From NCBI RefSeq assembly GCF_017302985.1, contig NZ_JAFIMU010000004.1, positions 310,001-374,000 on the forward strand: DNA of 64,000 nucleotides, in the 5' to 3' direction. The first letter of the stretch is position 1, and every line of letters begins with the position of its first letter. A program made the position numbers and the translations under genes. Positions 51,388 through 63,900 of the stretch are shown piece by piece. Below the pieces are notes generated by a model. It saw only the letters and a program-made list of their open reading frames with translations, did no database searches and had not been told where the DNA came from. The stretch is from Corallococcus macrosporus (GTDB taxonomy: Bacteria > Myxococcota > Myxococcia > Myxococcales > Myxococcaceae).

Positions 51388-52242
51388 ATGTGCCCCATGC
51401 GACGCCTGTCCCTGGCCTCCCTGCTCTTCGTGTCCCCGTCCGTCCTCGCCGCCGCGCCCGCCGCGCCCGGCTATGCCCAGGCGGAGGCCTGGGTGGAGAA
51501 GGAGGCGCGCCCGGACCACTACGCCCCCCTCAACCTGCTGGACGGCCGGGACACCACCGCCTGGTGCGCGGAAGGGGAGAAGCCCGCCCACGTCTTCATC
51601 GGCTTCAAGGAGCCCGTCACCCTGGACGAGGTGCGCGTCTACACGGGCGACGGCACGTCCCGTGACGCGTTCAAGGCCAACGGCCGCGTGCGCAAGTTCA
51701 CCCTCACCAGCGTGGACGCGTCCCGCAGCGTCACCGTGCAGGACAAGCGCGGCCTGCAGGCCGTGCCCCTGTCCCAGCCGCTCTTTGGCGCGCGCTTCAT
51801 CCTGGAGGTGGCGGACCGCTTCCCCGGCGCGAAGGACGACGCCCCGGTGTGCCTCACGGACGTCGTCCTCTACTCGGGCGGCAAGCCCCTCAACGGGCCC
51901 GCGCTCGCCACCCGGTACAAGTACGACGCGCGCGTGGCGCCGCTCGTGGGCACCTGGTTCGGCGGCCACGAGGGGGCGCCGGAGCGCTTCCTCTCCTTCT
52001 TCTTGGACGGCACCTGGCGCTTCTCCCTGGAGCCCCTGGAGACGCCCGAGCCCACCACCGTCGTCAGCGGCACCTACACCGTGTCCGGCAACCGTGTGAC
52101 GCTGGACATCCCCAAGAAGGGGAAGGTGACGGCCCGCTTCGAGCGGACCCCGGCCGGCGAGGGGCCGAAGGCGGCCGCCGCGCTGTCGCTGGACGGGACG
52201 CTCCCCGAGGAGTGGGGGAGCGATTTCCGCAGCCTGCCGTGA
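51388..52242 (+). CDS. Secreted protein with NADase-type glycan-binding domain
   Basis: 284 residues; ATG 51388 or ATG 51397. Signal peptide to about residue 25 (LLFVSPSVLAAAPA). The discoidin-like segment NLLDGRDTTAWCAEGE, then VRVYTGDG, matches the NADase-type glycan-binding domain. The C-terminal part (VGTWFGGHEGAPERFLSFF, then VVSGTYTVSGN) looks like a separate beta-barrel. Divergent from the PPC lipoprotein gene. Confidence 0.78.
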   Translation: MCPMRRLSLASLLFVSPSVLAAAPAAPGYAQAEAWVEKEARPDHYAPLNLLDGRDTTAWCAEGEKPAHVFIGFKEPVTLDEVRVYTGDGTSRDAFKANGRVRKFTLTSVDASRSVTVQDKRGLQAVPLSQPLFGARFILEVADRFPGAKDDAPVCLTDVVLYSGGKPLNGPALATRYKYDARVAPLVGTWFGGHEGAPERFLSFFLDGTWRFSLEPLETPEPTTVVSGTYTVSGNRVTLDIPKKGKVTARFERTPAGEGPKAAAALSLDGTLPEEWGSDFRSLP

Positions 52243-52278
52243 CGGCGCCCGGGCCGGCGTGAGGGCCCGGGCCGCAGC

Positions 52279-52671
52279 CTAGATGGCGGCCTTGGCCTTC
52301 TGCTTGCCACTGAAGGCGCGGAAGAACTCGATGATCTTCTTCTCCGCGGCCGCGGTGTCGGTGGCGTCCGCGAACTCCGATTCCAGGAAGATGCCCCCGC
52401 ACGACTCGCAGGTGTCGAACTGCAGGGGGTGATGCCGGTCGCCTCCGACGTAGCGGACGAGGTCCACCTGGCAGTCGGGGCACTGGCCCGTCAGCGCGTC
52501 GGCGTCCATCTTGCCGCCCTGGCCCTCCAGGCCGGGGAGGTTGTTGTGGAGGAGGATCCGGTTCAGATCCGCGACATCAATCCACAAGCCGCCGCACTCT
52601 TTACATTCCCGCAACGTCTCGTGATCTCCTTCGAGATCAGTCATTTCGGCGTTGCAACCGGGGCAATTCAT
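52279..52671 (-). CDS. TFIIB-type zinc-ribbon protein
   Basis: 130 residues from ATG 52671. Two zinc ribbons: CPGCNAEM with CKECGGLWID, and CPDCQVDL with CESCGGIFLE. The CGGxW/F pattern is that of zf-TFIIB (PF13453) proteins. C-terminus basic (SGKQKAKAAI). Function unknown. Confidence 0.85.
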   Translation of the reverse strand: MNCPGCNAEMTDLEGDHETLRECKECGGLWIDVADLNRILLHNNLPGLEGQGGKMDADALTGQCPDCQVDLVRYVGGDRHHPLQFDTCESCGGIFLESEFADATDTAAAEKKIIEFFRAFSGKQKAKAAI

Positions 52672-52830
52672 GGGGCGGCTCGTTCTCCTGAAGGGGGGAG
52701 CACTGGGTGCTCCCGGTGAATGGAGAATGATAGGTCGCACAAAAATTGGGATGCAACCCGTGCCGCCGCTTCTGTTGGCAACGCGCCGTCTACCGGCCCC
52801 CTGGGCTCAGGCCGGCGCTCAGGCCGACGC

Positions 52831-54102
<1,272 letters not shown>

Positions 54103-54156
54103 GGTCTTTCCCGTGCCCTCTTCCGGTGCTGCCGCCGGGCCTCACATCCGTGGCCC

Positions 54157-55016
54157 TCAGGCCGCGGGCTGTGTCCCGAACGCCATGCGTTCACGCCGCT
54201 CCAGGTCCTTCTCCACGCGCGCGTCCGCGTACCCCGCGGCCCGCAGGAGCTCCAGGACGGCGCTGCCCTGGGTCTCCCCCATCTCCAATGCAAGCAGTCC
54301 GCCAGGCTCCAGCACCCGCCGGGCGCCCTGAATCACCCGGCGCAGCGCGGCCAGCCCGTCCGGCCCGCCATCCAGCGCCAGCCGGGGCTCGCGCCGCACC
54401 TCCGGGGACAGCCCGGCGATGTCGCCCGAGTCGATGTACGGCGGGTTCGACACCACCACCCGGAACGTCTCCCCCGGGGGCAGGGGAGCGAAGAGGTCGC
54501 CCTCCAGCACGCTCACGCGTTCCGCCACGCCCAGGGCCTGCGCGTTCTCACGCGCCAGCGCGCACGCGTCCTTGGACAGGTCCGTGGCCAGCACCGTCGC
54601 CTGGGGCCGCTCCGCCGCGATGCTGATGGCGATGCAGCCGGAGCCCGTGCACACGTCCAGCACGCGGCTGGGGCCGTCCTTGGGCACCGAGTGCAGCACC
54701 GCCTCCACCAGCAGCTCCGTCTCCGGCCGGGGGATGAGCACGCGCGCGTCCACCTTGAACGGGCGGTTGTAGAACTCCTTCGTGCCCGTCAGGTAGTTCG
54801 TGGGCTCGCCCGCCATCCTGCGCTCGATGAGCGCCTTGAAGGCGGCCAGCTCGTCCTTGGACAGGGGGCGGTCCAGGTCCACGTACAGGCGCACCCGGCC
54901 CGTCTTGAGCACGTGCGCGAGCAGGATTTCCGTCGTGAGCCGCGGGGCGTCCACCCCGCGCTTCTCGAAGTGCCCCGTCGTCCAGGTGAGGATGCGACGG
55001 ATGGTCCAGACGTCGC

Positions 55017-55020
<4 letters not shown>
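54157..55020 (-). CDS. prmC: Release-factor glutamine methyltransferase
   Basis: 287 residues. SAM-binding [14 protein letters not shown] and the NPPY motif ([10 protein letters not shown]) that holds the target glutamine. PrmC methylates the GGQ glutamine of release factors, which fits its ATGA overlap with prfA. Confidence 0.96.
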
Positions 55021-56108
<1,088 letters not shown>

Positions 56109-56263
56109 GCGTGGTTCCCGGGGCGTCTTGCCCCTTTGGCCGCCCCGTGGCAAGGGCCGAGGGCGTCAAGGAAAACCTTGGCCGTGCGGGCAGTGGCATG
56201 TAAGAACGGCCCCCGTCGCCGCCCGGTGCGGCTCGATTCACGCTCAACACGGAGTCCTTCAAC

Positions 56264-56383
56264 ATGGCCGCACAGAAGGGAAATCGTTCCAAGAAGAAGC
56301 TGAAGAACCGCGCCAAGACCCGCAAGGCGCAGCTCAAGCGCCGCCGCACGCGCTTCAAGCGCGGCCAGCGCAACAACAAGTAG
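56264..56383 (+). CDS. 39-residue very basic small protein
   Basis: Starts MAAQKGNRSKKKLKNRAK and continues as Lys/Arg-rich to QRNNK; 18 of 39 residues are Lys or Arg. GGAG lies 8 nt upstream. It is alone on the plus strand between prfA and capA. The composition is like tiny ribosome-associated proteins (bS22/bTHX types) but I see no family signature. Likely binds RNA, inferred from charge and the translation-gene neighbour. Confidence 0.65.
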   Translation: MAAQKGNRSKKKLKNRAKTRKAQLKRRRTRFKRGQRNNK

Positions 56384-56392
56384 TCCCGGAAG

Positions 56393-57658
56393 CTACTGCC
56401 CCCCTCTCACGCTGGAGGAGGGGGGCGGTGGGCTCCCTGCTCCCCCTGCTTCCGTCGGTTCCAACGCCGGGAGCATCCGCTCCAGCCCCTGCGTCCCCTG
56501 CGACGCGGTGCGCAGCAGCGTCATCACCCCTTCGGCCTCGGCACCCGTCACGGGCACCGGCTGGACGGGGAACTCGGGGTAGCGGTCGGTCCTGAGGGGC
56601 AGCACGTCACTGGAGAGATAACCCGTGGAGTCGAAGCGCGCCCGCCACAGGACGCTGCGCTTGTCCCGGGGGTTCCAGTTCCCGCCGAACACGAAGTTGC
56701 CCAGCGAGTAGAGCACCGGCCTGCCCTGGTACAGCTCCATGGACTGGAGCACGTGCGGGTGGCTGCCCAGCACTCCCGCCGCCCCCGCGTCGATGGCCGC
56801 GTGCGCCAGGCGCACCTGGTACGGCTCCGGGGTGGTGTTGCCCTCGATGCCCCAGTGGAAGAAGGGGAGCACCAGGTCCGCCTGCGCCTTCGCCGCGGCG
56901 ATGTCCTCGCGCAGCATCCGCTCCATCACCTCCACGTCGGAGAAGTGCCCCGCCACGCCCGGCGTGGTGTCCGTGGCGTAGACCGCCTGCGGCTCGATGT
57001 TGCGCGTGCCCAGGAAGAAGTAGCCCAGGAACGCGACCTTCAGGCCCCCCACGGTGAGGACCGCCGGACGGCGCGCCTCCGCCAGGGTGCGGCCCGCGCC
57101 GAAGAAGGGGATGCGCGCGGCCTCCAGGGAGGTGAGGGTGTCCAGCAGCCCCTGCGCGCCGTAGTCCATCATGTGGTTGTTGGCCAGGCTCACCACGCCC
57201 ACGCGGCCCGCGGTGAGCACGTTCACCAGCTCCGGCCGCGCGCGGAAGTTGAAGTTCTTGGGCAGCTTCTCCGTGCTGTCCGTGTACGGGCACTCCAGGT
57301 TCACGACGAACAGGTCGCCCGAGTCCACGATGGGCATCACCTCGCGGAAGCCGTACGCGAACATCTCCTCGCGCGTCTTCCCCTTGGCCACCTGGTCGTC
57401 GAAGTACTCCTCGTAGTGGTAGCCCACCGTCACGTCGCCGCCCACCACCAGCGTCACCGGGCGGGCAGGGGCGGGAGGGGTCGGCTGCCCGGCGGGGTGT
57501 CCGGTAGTGGACCCGGCCGGCGTGGCGGACGGGGCCTCGCGCGGCGGGCCTTCCGCTCCGGTGGAGGGCTCCAGTCCCGGGGGCGGCCCCGAGGGCGTCA
57601 CGGGGCGGGGATGACAGGCGGCGAGCGACAGCAGGAGCAGCAGGGCGGCGTGGCGCAT
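56393..57658 (-). CDS. CapA-family lipoprotein
   Basis: 421 residues from ATG 57658. Lipobox LAAC after LLLLLS, then a long Pro-rich linker. The CapA/PgsA metallophosphoesterase-like domain follows: VVGGDVTVGY, FVVNLECPYTD, VVSLANNHMMDYG, GSHPHVLQSME, SLGNFVFGG. Family members serve poly-gamma-glutamate or other capsule export; no other pgs genes are adjacent. Confidence 0.92.
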   Translation of the reverse strand: MRHAALLLLLSLAACHPRPVTPSGPPPGLEPSTGAEGPPREAPSATPAGSTTGHPAGQPTPPAPARPVTLVVGGDVTVGYHYEEYFDDQVAKGKTREEMFAYGFREVMPIVDSGDLFVVNLECPYTDSTEKLPKNFNFRARPELVNVLTAGRVGVVSLANNHMMDYGAQGLLDTLTSLEAARIPFFGAGRTLAEARRPAVLTVGGLKVAFLGYFFLGTRNIEPQAVYATDTTPGVAGHFSDVEVMERMLREDIAAAKAQADLVLPFFHWGIEGNTTPEPYQVRLAHAAIDAGAAGVLGSHPHVLQSMELYQGRPVLYSLGNFVFGGNWNPRDKRSVLWRARFDSTGYLSSDVLPLRTDRYPEFPVQPVPVTGAEAEGVMTLLRTASQGTQGLERMLPALEPTEAGGAGSPPPPSSSVRGGQ

Positions 57659-57719
57659 GGGCAAGGGGAAACTCTACCTTGCACGGGGAAACGCGCGACG
57701 CGTAGATTGCCGCGCGCCC

Positions 57720-58535
57720 ATGGCCCGGGAAAAGGACAACATCGCTCTGTCCGACGAGCACAACACCCGCGGCATCGAGCTGGCGGATCGCGGCTGGCTG
57801 GACGAGGCCATCAAGGAGTTCCGGAAGGCCATCGACCTGGACCCCACGTCGGCGCACGCGCACGACAACCTGGCCACGGTCTACGCGGAGAAGAAGCAGT
57901 TCCGCGACGCGCTGGCGGAGTACCTCACCGCGCTCAAGCTGGAGCCGGAGAGCGCCACCGCGCACTACAACCTGGCCTGCTTCCTCTCCACCCACGCCAG
58001 TGAGATGGCCGTGGAGGAGTACAAGGAAGCCATCGAGCTGGATCCGGAGTACCCGGACGCCCACCTGAACCTGGGCCTCACGTACGCGGACCAGGGGCGG
58101 GTGGAGGAGGCGATGCGCGAGCTGCACTCCGCCATCGAGCTGGACCCGCAGGACGCCTTCCCCCGGCATGAGCTGGCGGCGCTGATGATGGACGAGGGCG
58201 ACTACCGCTCCTCCATCACCCAGCTGAAGGAAGTGGTGCGGCTGGAGCCGGACAACTTCGAGGCGCAGCTGGACCTGGGCATCTGCTACGCGCAGAAGGG
58301 CTTCTACGCGGAAGCGGAGCGTGCCTACGAGCGCGCCCGGGCGCTCAACCCGGACGACCTCCTGCTCAACTACAACCTGGCGGCGCTGTACGCGCTGTGG
58401 GGCCGTCCGAAGGACGCCGTCCAGTACCTGCAGAAGGCGCTGGCCGCGGACCGGCAGAAGGTCCTGGGGTGGCTGTCCGCGGACCCCATGTTCGACGTGC
58501 TCAAGGGCGATCCGGACTTCGAAGCCCTCTTCTGA
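57720..58535 (+). CDS. TPR protein
   Basis: 271 residues from ATG 57720. About seven tetratricopeptide repeats (GIELADRGWLDEAIKEFRKA, VYAEKKQFRDALAEYLTALK, and so on). No signal peptide. Divergent from capA with 61 bp between and followed closely by the CNNM gene, so probably cotranscribed with it. Confidence 0.9.
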   Translation: MAREKDNIALSDEHNTRGIELADRGWLDEAIKEFRKAIDLDPTSAHAHDNLATVYAEKKQFRDALAEYLTALKLEPESATAHYNLACFLSTHASEMAVEEYKEAIELDPEYPDAHLNLGLTYADQGRVEEAMRELHSAIELDPQDAFPRHELAALMMDEGDYRSSITQLKEVVRLEPDNFEAQLDLGICYAQKGFYAEAERAYERARALNPDDLLLNYNLAALYALWGRPKDAVQYLQKALAADRQKVLGWLSADPMFDVLKGDPDFEALF

Positions 58536-58547
58536 GGGAATCACACA

Positions 58548-59927
58548 ATGGAATGGGTTTTCCTGGGGCTGGCGCTGCTGCTGGTCGTCGCGAACGGTTT
58601 CTTCGTGGCGACGGAGTTCGCCATCGTGAAGATCCGCGCCACGCGCCTGCAGTCCCTGGTGGACGAGGGCACGCCCGGCGCGGGCATGGCCCTGAAGATG
58701 GTGGGCGAGCTGGACGCGTACCTGTCCGCCACCCAGTTCGGCATCACGCTCGCGTCGCTGGGCCTGGGCTGGCTGGGTGAGCCCGCCTTCGAGCACCTGC
58801 TGCACCCGGTGATGGAGAAGGTGCTGCCGGAGGCGGTGGCCGCGAAGTACGGCACCACGGCGGCGGGCATCATCGGCTTCAGCATCATCACGTTCCTGCA
58901 CATCGTGATGGGGGAGCTGGCGCCCAAGAGCGTCGCCATCCAGCGCGCGGAGCAGACGACGCTCGCGGTGGCGCTGCCCATGCGCGCGTTCTACTTCCTC
59001 TTCTACCCGGCCATCCGGCTGCTCAACTGGCTGGCGGGGCTGGTGCTCAAGGCGGTGGGCCTGCACTCCGCCAGCGAGACGCACGAGGCCACCAACGAAG
59101 AAGAGCTGCGCGTCATCCTGCACAGCTCCGCGCAGGCGGGCGCCATCACCACGGCGCGCGCGGAGCTCCTGGAGCGCGCGCTGGAGATGGCCCAGAAGAC
59201 GGCGCGGCAGGTGATGGTGCCGCGCAACCAGATGCGCTACCTGGACCTGGAGGAGGCGCTGGACAAGAACGTCATCGACGCGCGTGCGTCCGGGCACACG
59301 TGGCTGCCGGTGTGCCGCGGCAACCTCGACGAGGTCGAGGGCGTGGTGAATGTGAAGGACCTGTTCTTCCTCCTGTCGCGCGGCGAATTGCGCAGTCTGT
59401 CCCAGGTGCAGCGGCCGGTGCTCTTCATCCCGGAGAACGCCACGCTGGAGCAGCTGCTCGCGGAGTTCCGCCGCCGGCGCCGCCAGATTGCCCTGGTGGT
59501 GGACGAGCACGGAGGCACGTCGGGGCTCGTCACCATCGCGGACGTGGTGGCGGAGGTGGTGGGCGACGTGGCGGAGCTGGGCCGGCGCGTGGAGGAGGTC
59601 CGCGCGCTCCCCGGCGGCCGCTTCGAGCTGCCCGGCACCGCGCAGCTGGACGACCTGGAAGCCCAGCTGGACGTGAACTTCGACCTCAACGACGACGAGA
59701 AGGGCGAGGTCACCACCATCGCCGGCTACCTGATGACGAAGCTGGGCCGGGTGCCGGAGAAGGGCGACAGCCTCAAGCTCGACATGTGGCGCATCCTCGT
59801 GGAGGAGGTGGACGGCCCCCGCGTGGTGCGCGTGACGGTGGAGCCGCAGTCGCGCCCCACCGCGGTGCCGAAGGACGGAGCGAGCCGCCCCTCAGAGCCG
59901 CCCGCGCCGTCCGGCGAGACGGGGTGA
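58548..59927 (+). CDS. CNNM/CorC (hemolysin C-type) membrane protein
   Basis: 459 residues. N-terminal CNNM domain with three to four membrane segments (MEWVFLGLALLLVVANGFF, TQFGITLASLGLGWLGEP, IVMGELAPKS), two CBS domains (about 215-335: VMVPRNQMRYLDL, ALVVDEHGGTSGLVTIADV), and the C-terminal CorC_HlyC domain (FELPGTAQLDDL, then TIAGYLMTKLGRVPEKGD). Family members export Mg2+ or Co2+; the hemolysin name is historical. Confidence 0.93.
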   Translation: MEWVFLGLALLLVVANGFFVATEFAIVKIRATRLQSLVDEGTPGAGMALKMVGELDAYLSATQFGITLASLGLGWLGEPAFEHLLHPVMEKVLPEAVAAKYGTTAAGIIGFSIITFLHIVMGELAPKSVAIQRAEQTTLAVALPMRAFYFLFYPAIRLLNWLAGLVLKAVGLHSASETHEATNEEELRVILHSSAQAGAITTARAELLERALEMAQKTARQVMVPRNQMRYLDLEEALDKNVIDARASGHTWLPVCRGNLDEVEGVVNVKDLFFLLSRGELRSLSQVQRPVLFIPENATLEQLLAEFRRRRRQIALVVDEHGGTSGLVTIADVVAEVVGDVAELGRRVEEVRALPGGRFELPGTAQLDDLEAQLDVNFDLNDDEKGEVTTIAGYLMTKLGRVPEKGDSLKLDMWRILVEEVDGPRVVRVTVEPQSRPTAVPKDGASRPSEPPAPSGETG

Positions 59928-59931
59928 AGGC

Positions 59932-60699
59932 CTAGCCCTTCGTGGGCTTCACGGCCTTCTTCTTCGCGCCGCCCTGGATGGACGCCGGCTTCACCTTGGC
60001 GTTGGGCCGGTCCACCTTGAGCAGCTCCAGGTTCGTCTCTCCGTCCGTGGTCAGCTTCAGGATGCCCACGTCCGGCGCGAACCACATGAAGCTCTCCATG
60101 GAGCGGCCCTCCGCGCCGGGGCGGCTGGCGCGGGCCGTGGTGATGTTCTTGATCTTCAGCGCCTTGAAGGTGCCCGCCGCGACGGTGACCTCCTCCTCGC
60201 CCACCACCGTGGCCTCCTTGTCGAAGGTCGTGGCGATGATGGGGCGCAGGCCGCCCTTCTTCGCCGGGGGCTGGAGCTTCACCGACAGGCTGTTCTTCCA
60301 GGTGCCGCCCATCACCATCACGGACGGCGCCGGCACGGCCGCCCCTTCCGCGTTCACCACCTGCACGTCCATGCCGGACGCGGACAGGAGCGTGCCCTCC
60401 AGGCCGCCCAGGCCCGTGCGGACACCGTTGGCGTCGCAGGTGAGGTCCGTCTGGCCGCTGCGCCCCTTGAGGCTCACCGCCAGCGTGGCCTTCACCGTTC
60501 CATCCGGAGCGGGGGCGACGTCCTTCGTCGCCAGCACCAGCTCCGACGAGCGGCCGGCCCGGTAGGTCAGCGACAGGCCCTCCTCCATGGGGAACCAGGG
60601 GTTCGGACAGGGGGCCGGCGCCGCCGCCGCCACCATGTCAGACCGGGGTGCTACCTGAGACGTCGGGGACGCGCCCACGAGGAGCGACAGGGCAAGCAA
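59932..60699 (-). CDS. Secreted protein of unknown function (DUF3108-like)
   Basis: 255 residues from a TTG at 60699; the ribosome site is poor and the true start is uncertain. Hydrophobic leader LLALSLLVGASPTSQVA. The mature part opens PNPWFPMEEGLSLTYR and has EEVTVAAGTFKALKIKN and MWFAPDVGILKL, a pattern of beta-barrel-like envelope proteins (DUF3108/TapB-like). The C-terminus is Lys-rich. Convergent with the CNNM gene, four bases apart. Confidence 0.65.
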   Translation of the reverse strand: MLALSLLVGASPTSQVAPRSDMVAAAAPAPCPNPWFPMEEGLSLTYRAGRSSELVLATKDVAPAPDGTVKATLAVSLKGRSGQTDLTCDANGVRTGLGGLEGTLLSASGMDVQVVNAEGAAVPAPSVMVMGGTWKNSLSVKLQPPAKKGGLRPIIATTFDKEATVVGEEEVTVAAGTFKALKIKNITTARASRPGAEGRSMESFMWFAPDVGILKLTTDGETNLELLKVDRPNAKVKPASIQGGAKKKAVKPTKG

Positions 60700-60948
60700 G
60701 GGCTGAAACGTAGGACGCCTCCAGAAAGATCAAGTGGAAGGTAGGGTGGGTCGGCTGCTTTGCAAGGGTGGTGCGAGGCCTCCGGCGAACCGGCCTGTAG
60801 CACTGGACATAGGGTCATGCGTGGCATGGTCACGCTTGATCCGCGGTGGGGTGCGTTGGTACTCCTGCCGAACGCTGCGGAGCCGATTTTCCGGCCTCGC
60901 GCGCGTTTTCACCCCGTCACACCGACGGCCGTAGGGAGAACCGCTGGC

Positions 60949-63900
60949 ATGCGAATCAAGCGCCTGGACATCACCGGCTTCAAGTCGTTCATGGAGCGGA
61001 GCGTCTTCTCCTTCGACGAGGGCGTCACGGGCGTCGTCGGCCCCAACGGGTGTGGCAAATCCAACGTCGTGGACGCCATCCGCTGGGTGATGGGCGAGCA
61101 GAGCGCGAAGAACCTGCGCGGCCGCGGCATGGAAGACGTCATCTTCAACGGCTCGGAGAACAAGCCGCCCCTGTCCATGGCGGAGGTGTCGCTCACCTTC
61201 CTCGTGGACGACACGGACACGCTGGCGCCCCAGTACCAGGGCTTCAGCGAAATCACCGTGACGCGCCGCCTCTTCCGCAACGGCGACTCCGAGTACCTCA
61301 TCAACAAGACCGTCTGCCGCCTGCTGGACATCACGGAGCTGTTCCTCGGCACGGGCGTGGGCACCAAGGCCTACTCCATCATCGAGCAGGGCCGCGTGGG
61401 CCTCATCGTCTCCAGCAAGCCGGAGGACCGCCGGCACCTGCTGGAGGAGGCCGCGGGCGTCACCAAGTACAAGGCCCGCCGCAAGGCCGCCGAGCGCAAG
61501 ATGGAGGCCACCGAGGCCAACCTCCTGCGCGTCAACGACATCACCGGCGAGCTGGAGAAGCGGCTCGACACGCTGTCGCGCCAGGCGAAGAAGGCGGAGA
61601 AGTACCGCAAGCTCAAGGCGCGCATGCGGGAGATTGACCTGCACTCGGCCAGCCACCGCTCGCTGGAGCTGATGGCGGAGAAGCGCGTGCTCCAGTCCCG
61701 CTTGGAGAACCTGGGCGGCGAGGAGCGCGAGGGCCTGGACAAGGTGAAGGAGCTGGAGGAGGTCATCACCCGGCGCCGCGCGGAGCTGGACGCGGAAGGG
61801 GCGGCCCTCCAGCAGTACGCCAGCGAGGTGCACGCGCTGGAGAGCGCCCTGCAGCGCGAGGCGCAGGAGCTGGCGTACGGCCGCCGCGACTTCGAGGAGA
61901 CCCACACCCGCGTGGAGTCCGCGCAGGCGGAGCTGGACGCGCTGCTCGCGCGGCAGGCGGAAGTGGTGCAGACCATGACGGCCCGCGAGGCGGAGCTGTC
62001 GGGCATCGCCGGGTCGTACAAGGAAGACGAAGTGGCCATGGCCGTGGCCCTGGAGGAGCAGCGCCGCGTCTCCGTGCTCCAGACGGAAATCTCCCTGCGC
62101 CTGGAGCAGGAGCGGGCGGGGCTGGTCGCCGTGGCCACGCGCCTGGCGAACCACGAGAGCAACCTGGTCAACCTCGCGCGGCAGCGGGCGGACCTGGAGG
62201 CCCGCCGCGCGAAGCTGGCCGGTGAGCTGGAGACCCTGCGCGCCCAGGAGCAGGAGCTGGACTCGGTCCGCACCCAGGCCGCGAAGCACGTGGAGGACAC
62301 GCGCCACCTGGCCTCCGAGCTGGCCGAGCGCCGGGGCCAGGAGGAGGAGGCCCTCACCCGCACGCGCGAGGCCTTCACGGAGAACGAGGTCCAGGTCATC
62401 GCGCTGCGCGAGGAGCTGAGCGACAAGCGCAGCCGCCTGGCGTCCCTGGAGGACATCCAGAAGAACTACGACGGCTTCGACCGGGGCGTGCGCGCCGTCA
62501 TGGTGCGCGCCGCGGAGGCCGCCCGCGAGCAGGGCATCTTCGGCCTGGTGGCGGACGTCCTCACGGTCACCAATGCGCGCTACGAGCGCGCGGTGGAGGC
62601 CGCCCTGGGCGAGCGGCTCCAGCACGTCATCGTGGACAGCCGCGAGAAGGGCGTGGAGCTGGTGGAGTACCTGAAGGGCCACGCCGAAGGGCGCGGCACC
62701 TTCCTGCCGGTGCCCTCCGGCGAGCAGGCCCGCGCCTTCGTGGAGCCGGACCTCTCGGGCCCGGGCGTCCTGGCGCACGCGCTGAAGGAAGTGTCCTGCG
62801 AGCCCGCGCTGGAGCCGGTGCTCAAGCTGCTCCTGGGTGACGTGGTCATCGTCCAGGACCTGGCCTCCGCGCGCGAGTACGCGGAAGCCACCCCCGTGCC
62901 CTGCACGCTCGTCACGCTGGAGGGCGAGGTCTTCCGCACCGACGGCTCCATCACCGGCGGTGAGCGCGAGGGCGCGGCGGTGGGCGCGCTCCAGAAGAAG
63001 CGCGAAATCGCCGAGCTGGCGGCCGAAGTGGCCCGGGTGGAGGAGCGCTACAACGAGATCCTGACCCGCCACTACACGCTCCAGAAGCAGATGGGGCAGG
63101 CGGAGGCCGTCCTCAAGGGCCTGGGCAAGGAGCAGCACGCGGAGGAGGTCAACCTGGCCAGCCAGGAGAAGGACCTCCACAAGGCGAGCGAGGACCTGGC
63201 CCGGGTGCGCGAGCGGCTGCGCTCGCTGGAGGGCGAGGCGGGGCAGCTTTCGCAGAGCCACACCGCGCTCTCTAACGAGGAGGAGTCCAGCCGCGGCGAG
63301 GTGGCCCACGGCCAGGCGGACCGCGAGGCGCGCGAGGAGCGCGTGCGCCAGTACGCCGGGGAGCTGGAAGGCCTGCGCCAGCGCGCGGACAGCGCGTCCG
63401 CGGACCTGATGGGCCTGCGCGTCAAGGTGGCCGCCGGCAGCGAGCGCGGTGAGTCCGCGCGCAAGGAGCTGGAGAGCCTGGTGTCGCAGCGCCGCGACAT
63501 GGAGGCGCGCGTCAGCCGCCTGCAGGCCACGGTGACGGACGGCCGCGCCAAGGTGGAGGTGCTGCAGGGCCGGCTCGCGGAGCTGGAGTCCACCCGGGAG
63601 CAGCGGGCGGAGGAGCACCGCGCCGCCGCGGAGACCCTGGAGTCGCGCCGCGCCGCGCACACCGCCGCCACCACGGAAGTGCGCGAGCAGGACACCGCCT
63701 TCCGCGAGCTGCGCGGCCGGCTGGACGAGCTCATGCAGGGCCTGTCCCAGATTACGCTGCGCGAGAAGGAGATTGGCCTGGAGCTGGAGCACCTGGCCGC
63801 CGGCATCCGCGAGCGCTACCAGCTGGAGCTGTCCGCGGAGCTGCACAACTACCACCTGCTGGCGCCGCTCTCGCCGGAGGTGGAGAGCGAGCTCAAGGAC

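Noticed and set aside
49241-52099. Very long plus-strand frame opposite the PPC lipoprotein gene
   Set aside because: The minus-strand gene has signal peptide, repeats and a strong ribosome site; the plus frame is low-complexity His/Arg/Gly.
56607-59510. 967-codon minus-strand frame crossing capA and CNNM genes
   Set aside because: Runs antisense through three well-supported genes; no motifs.
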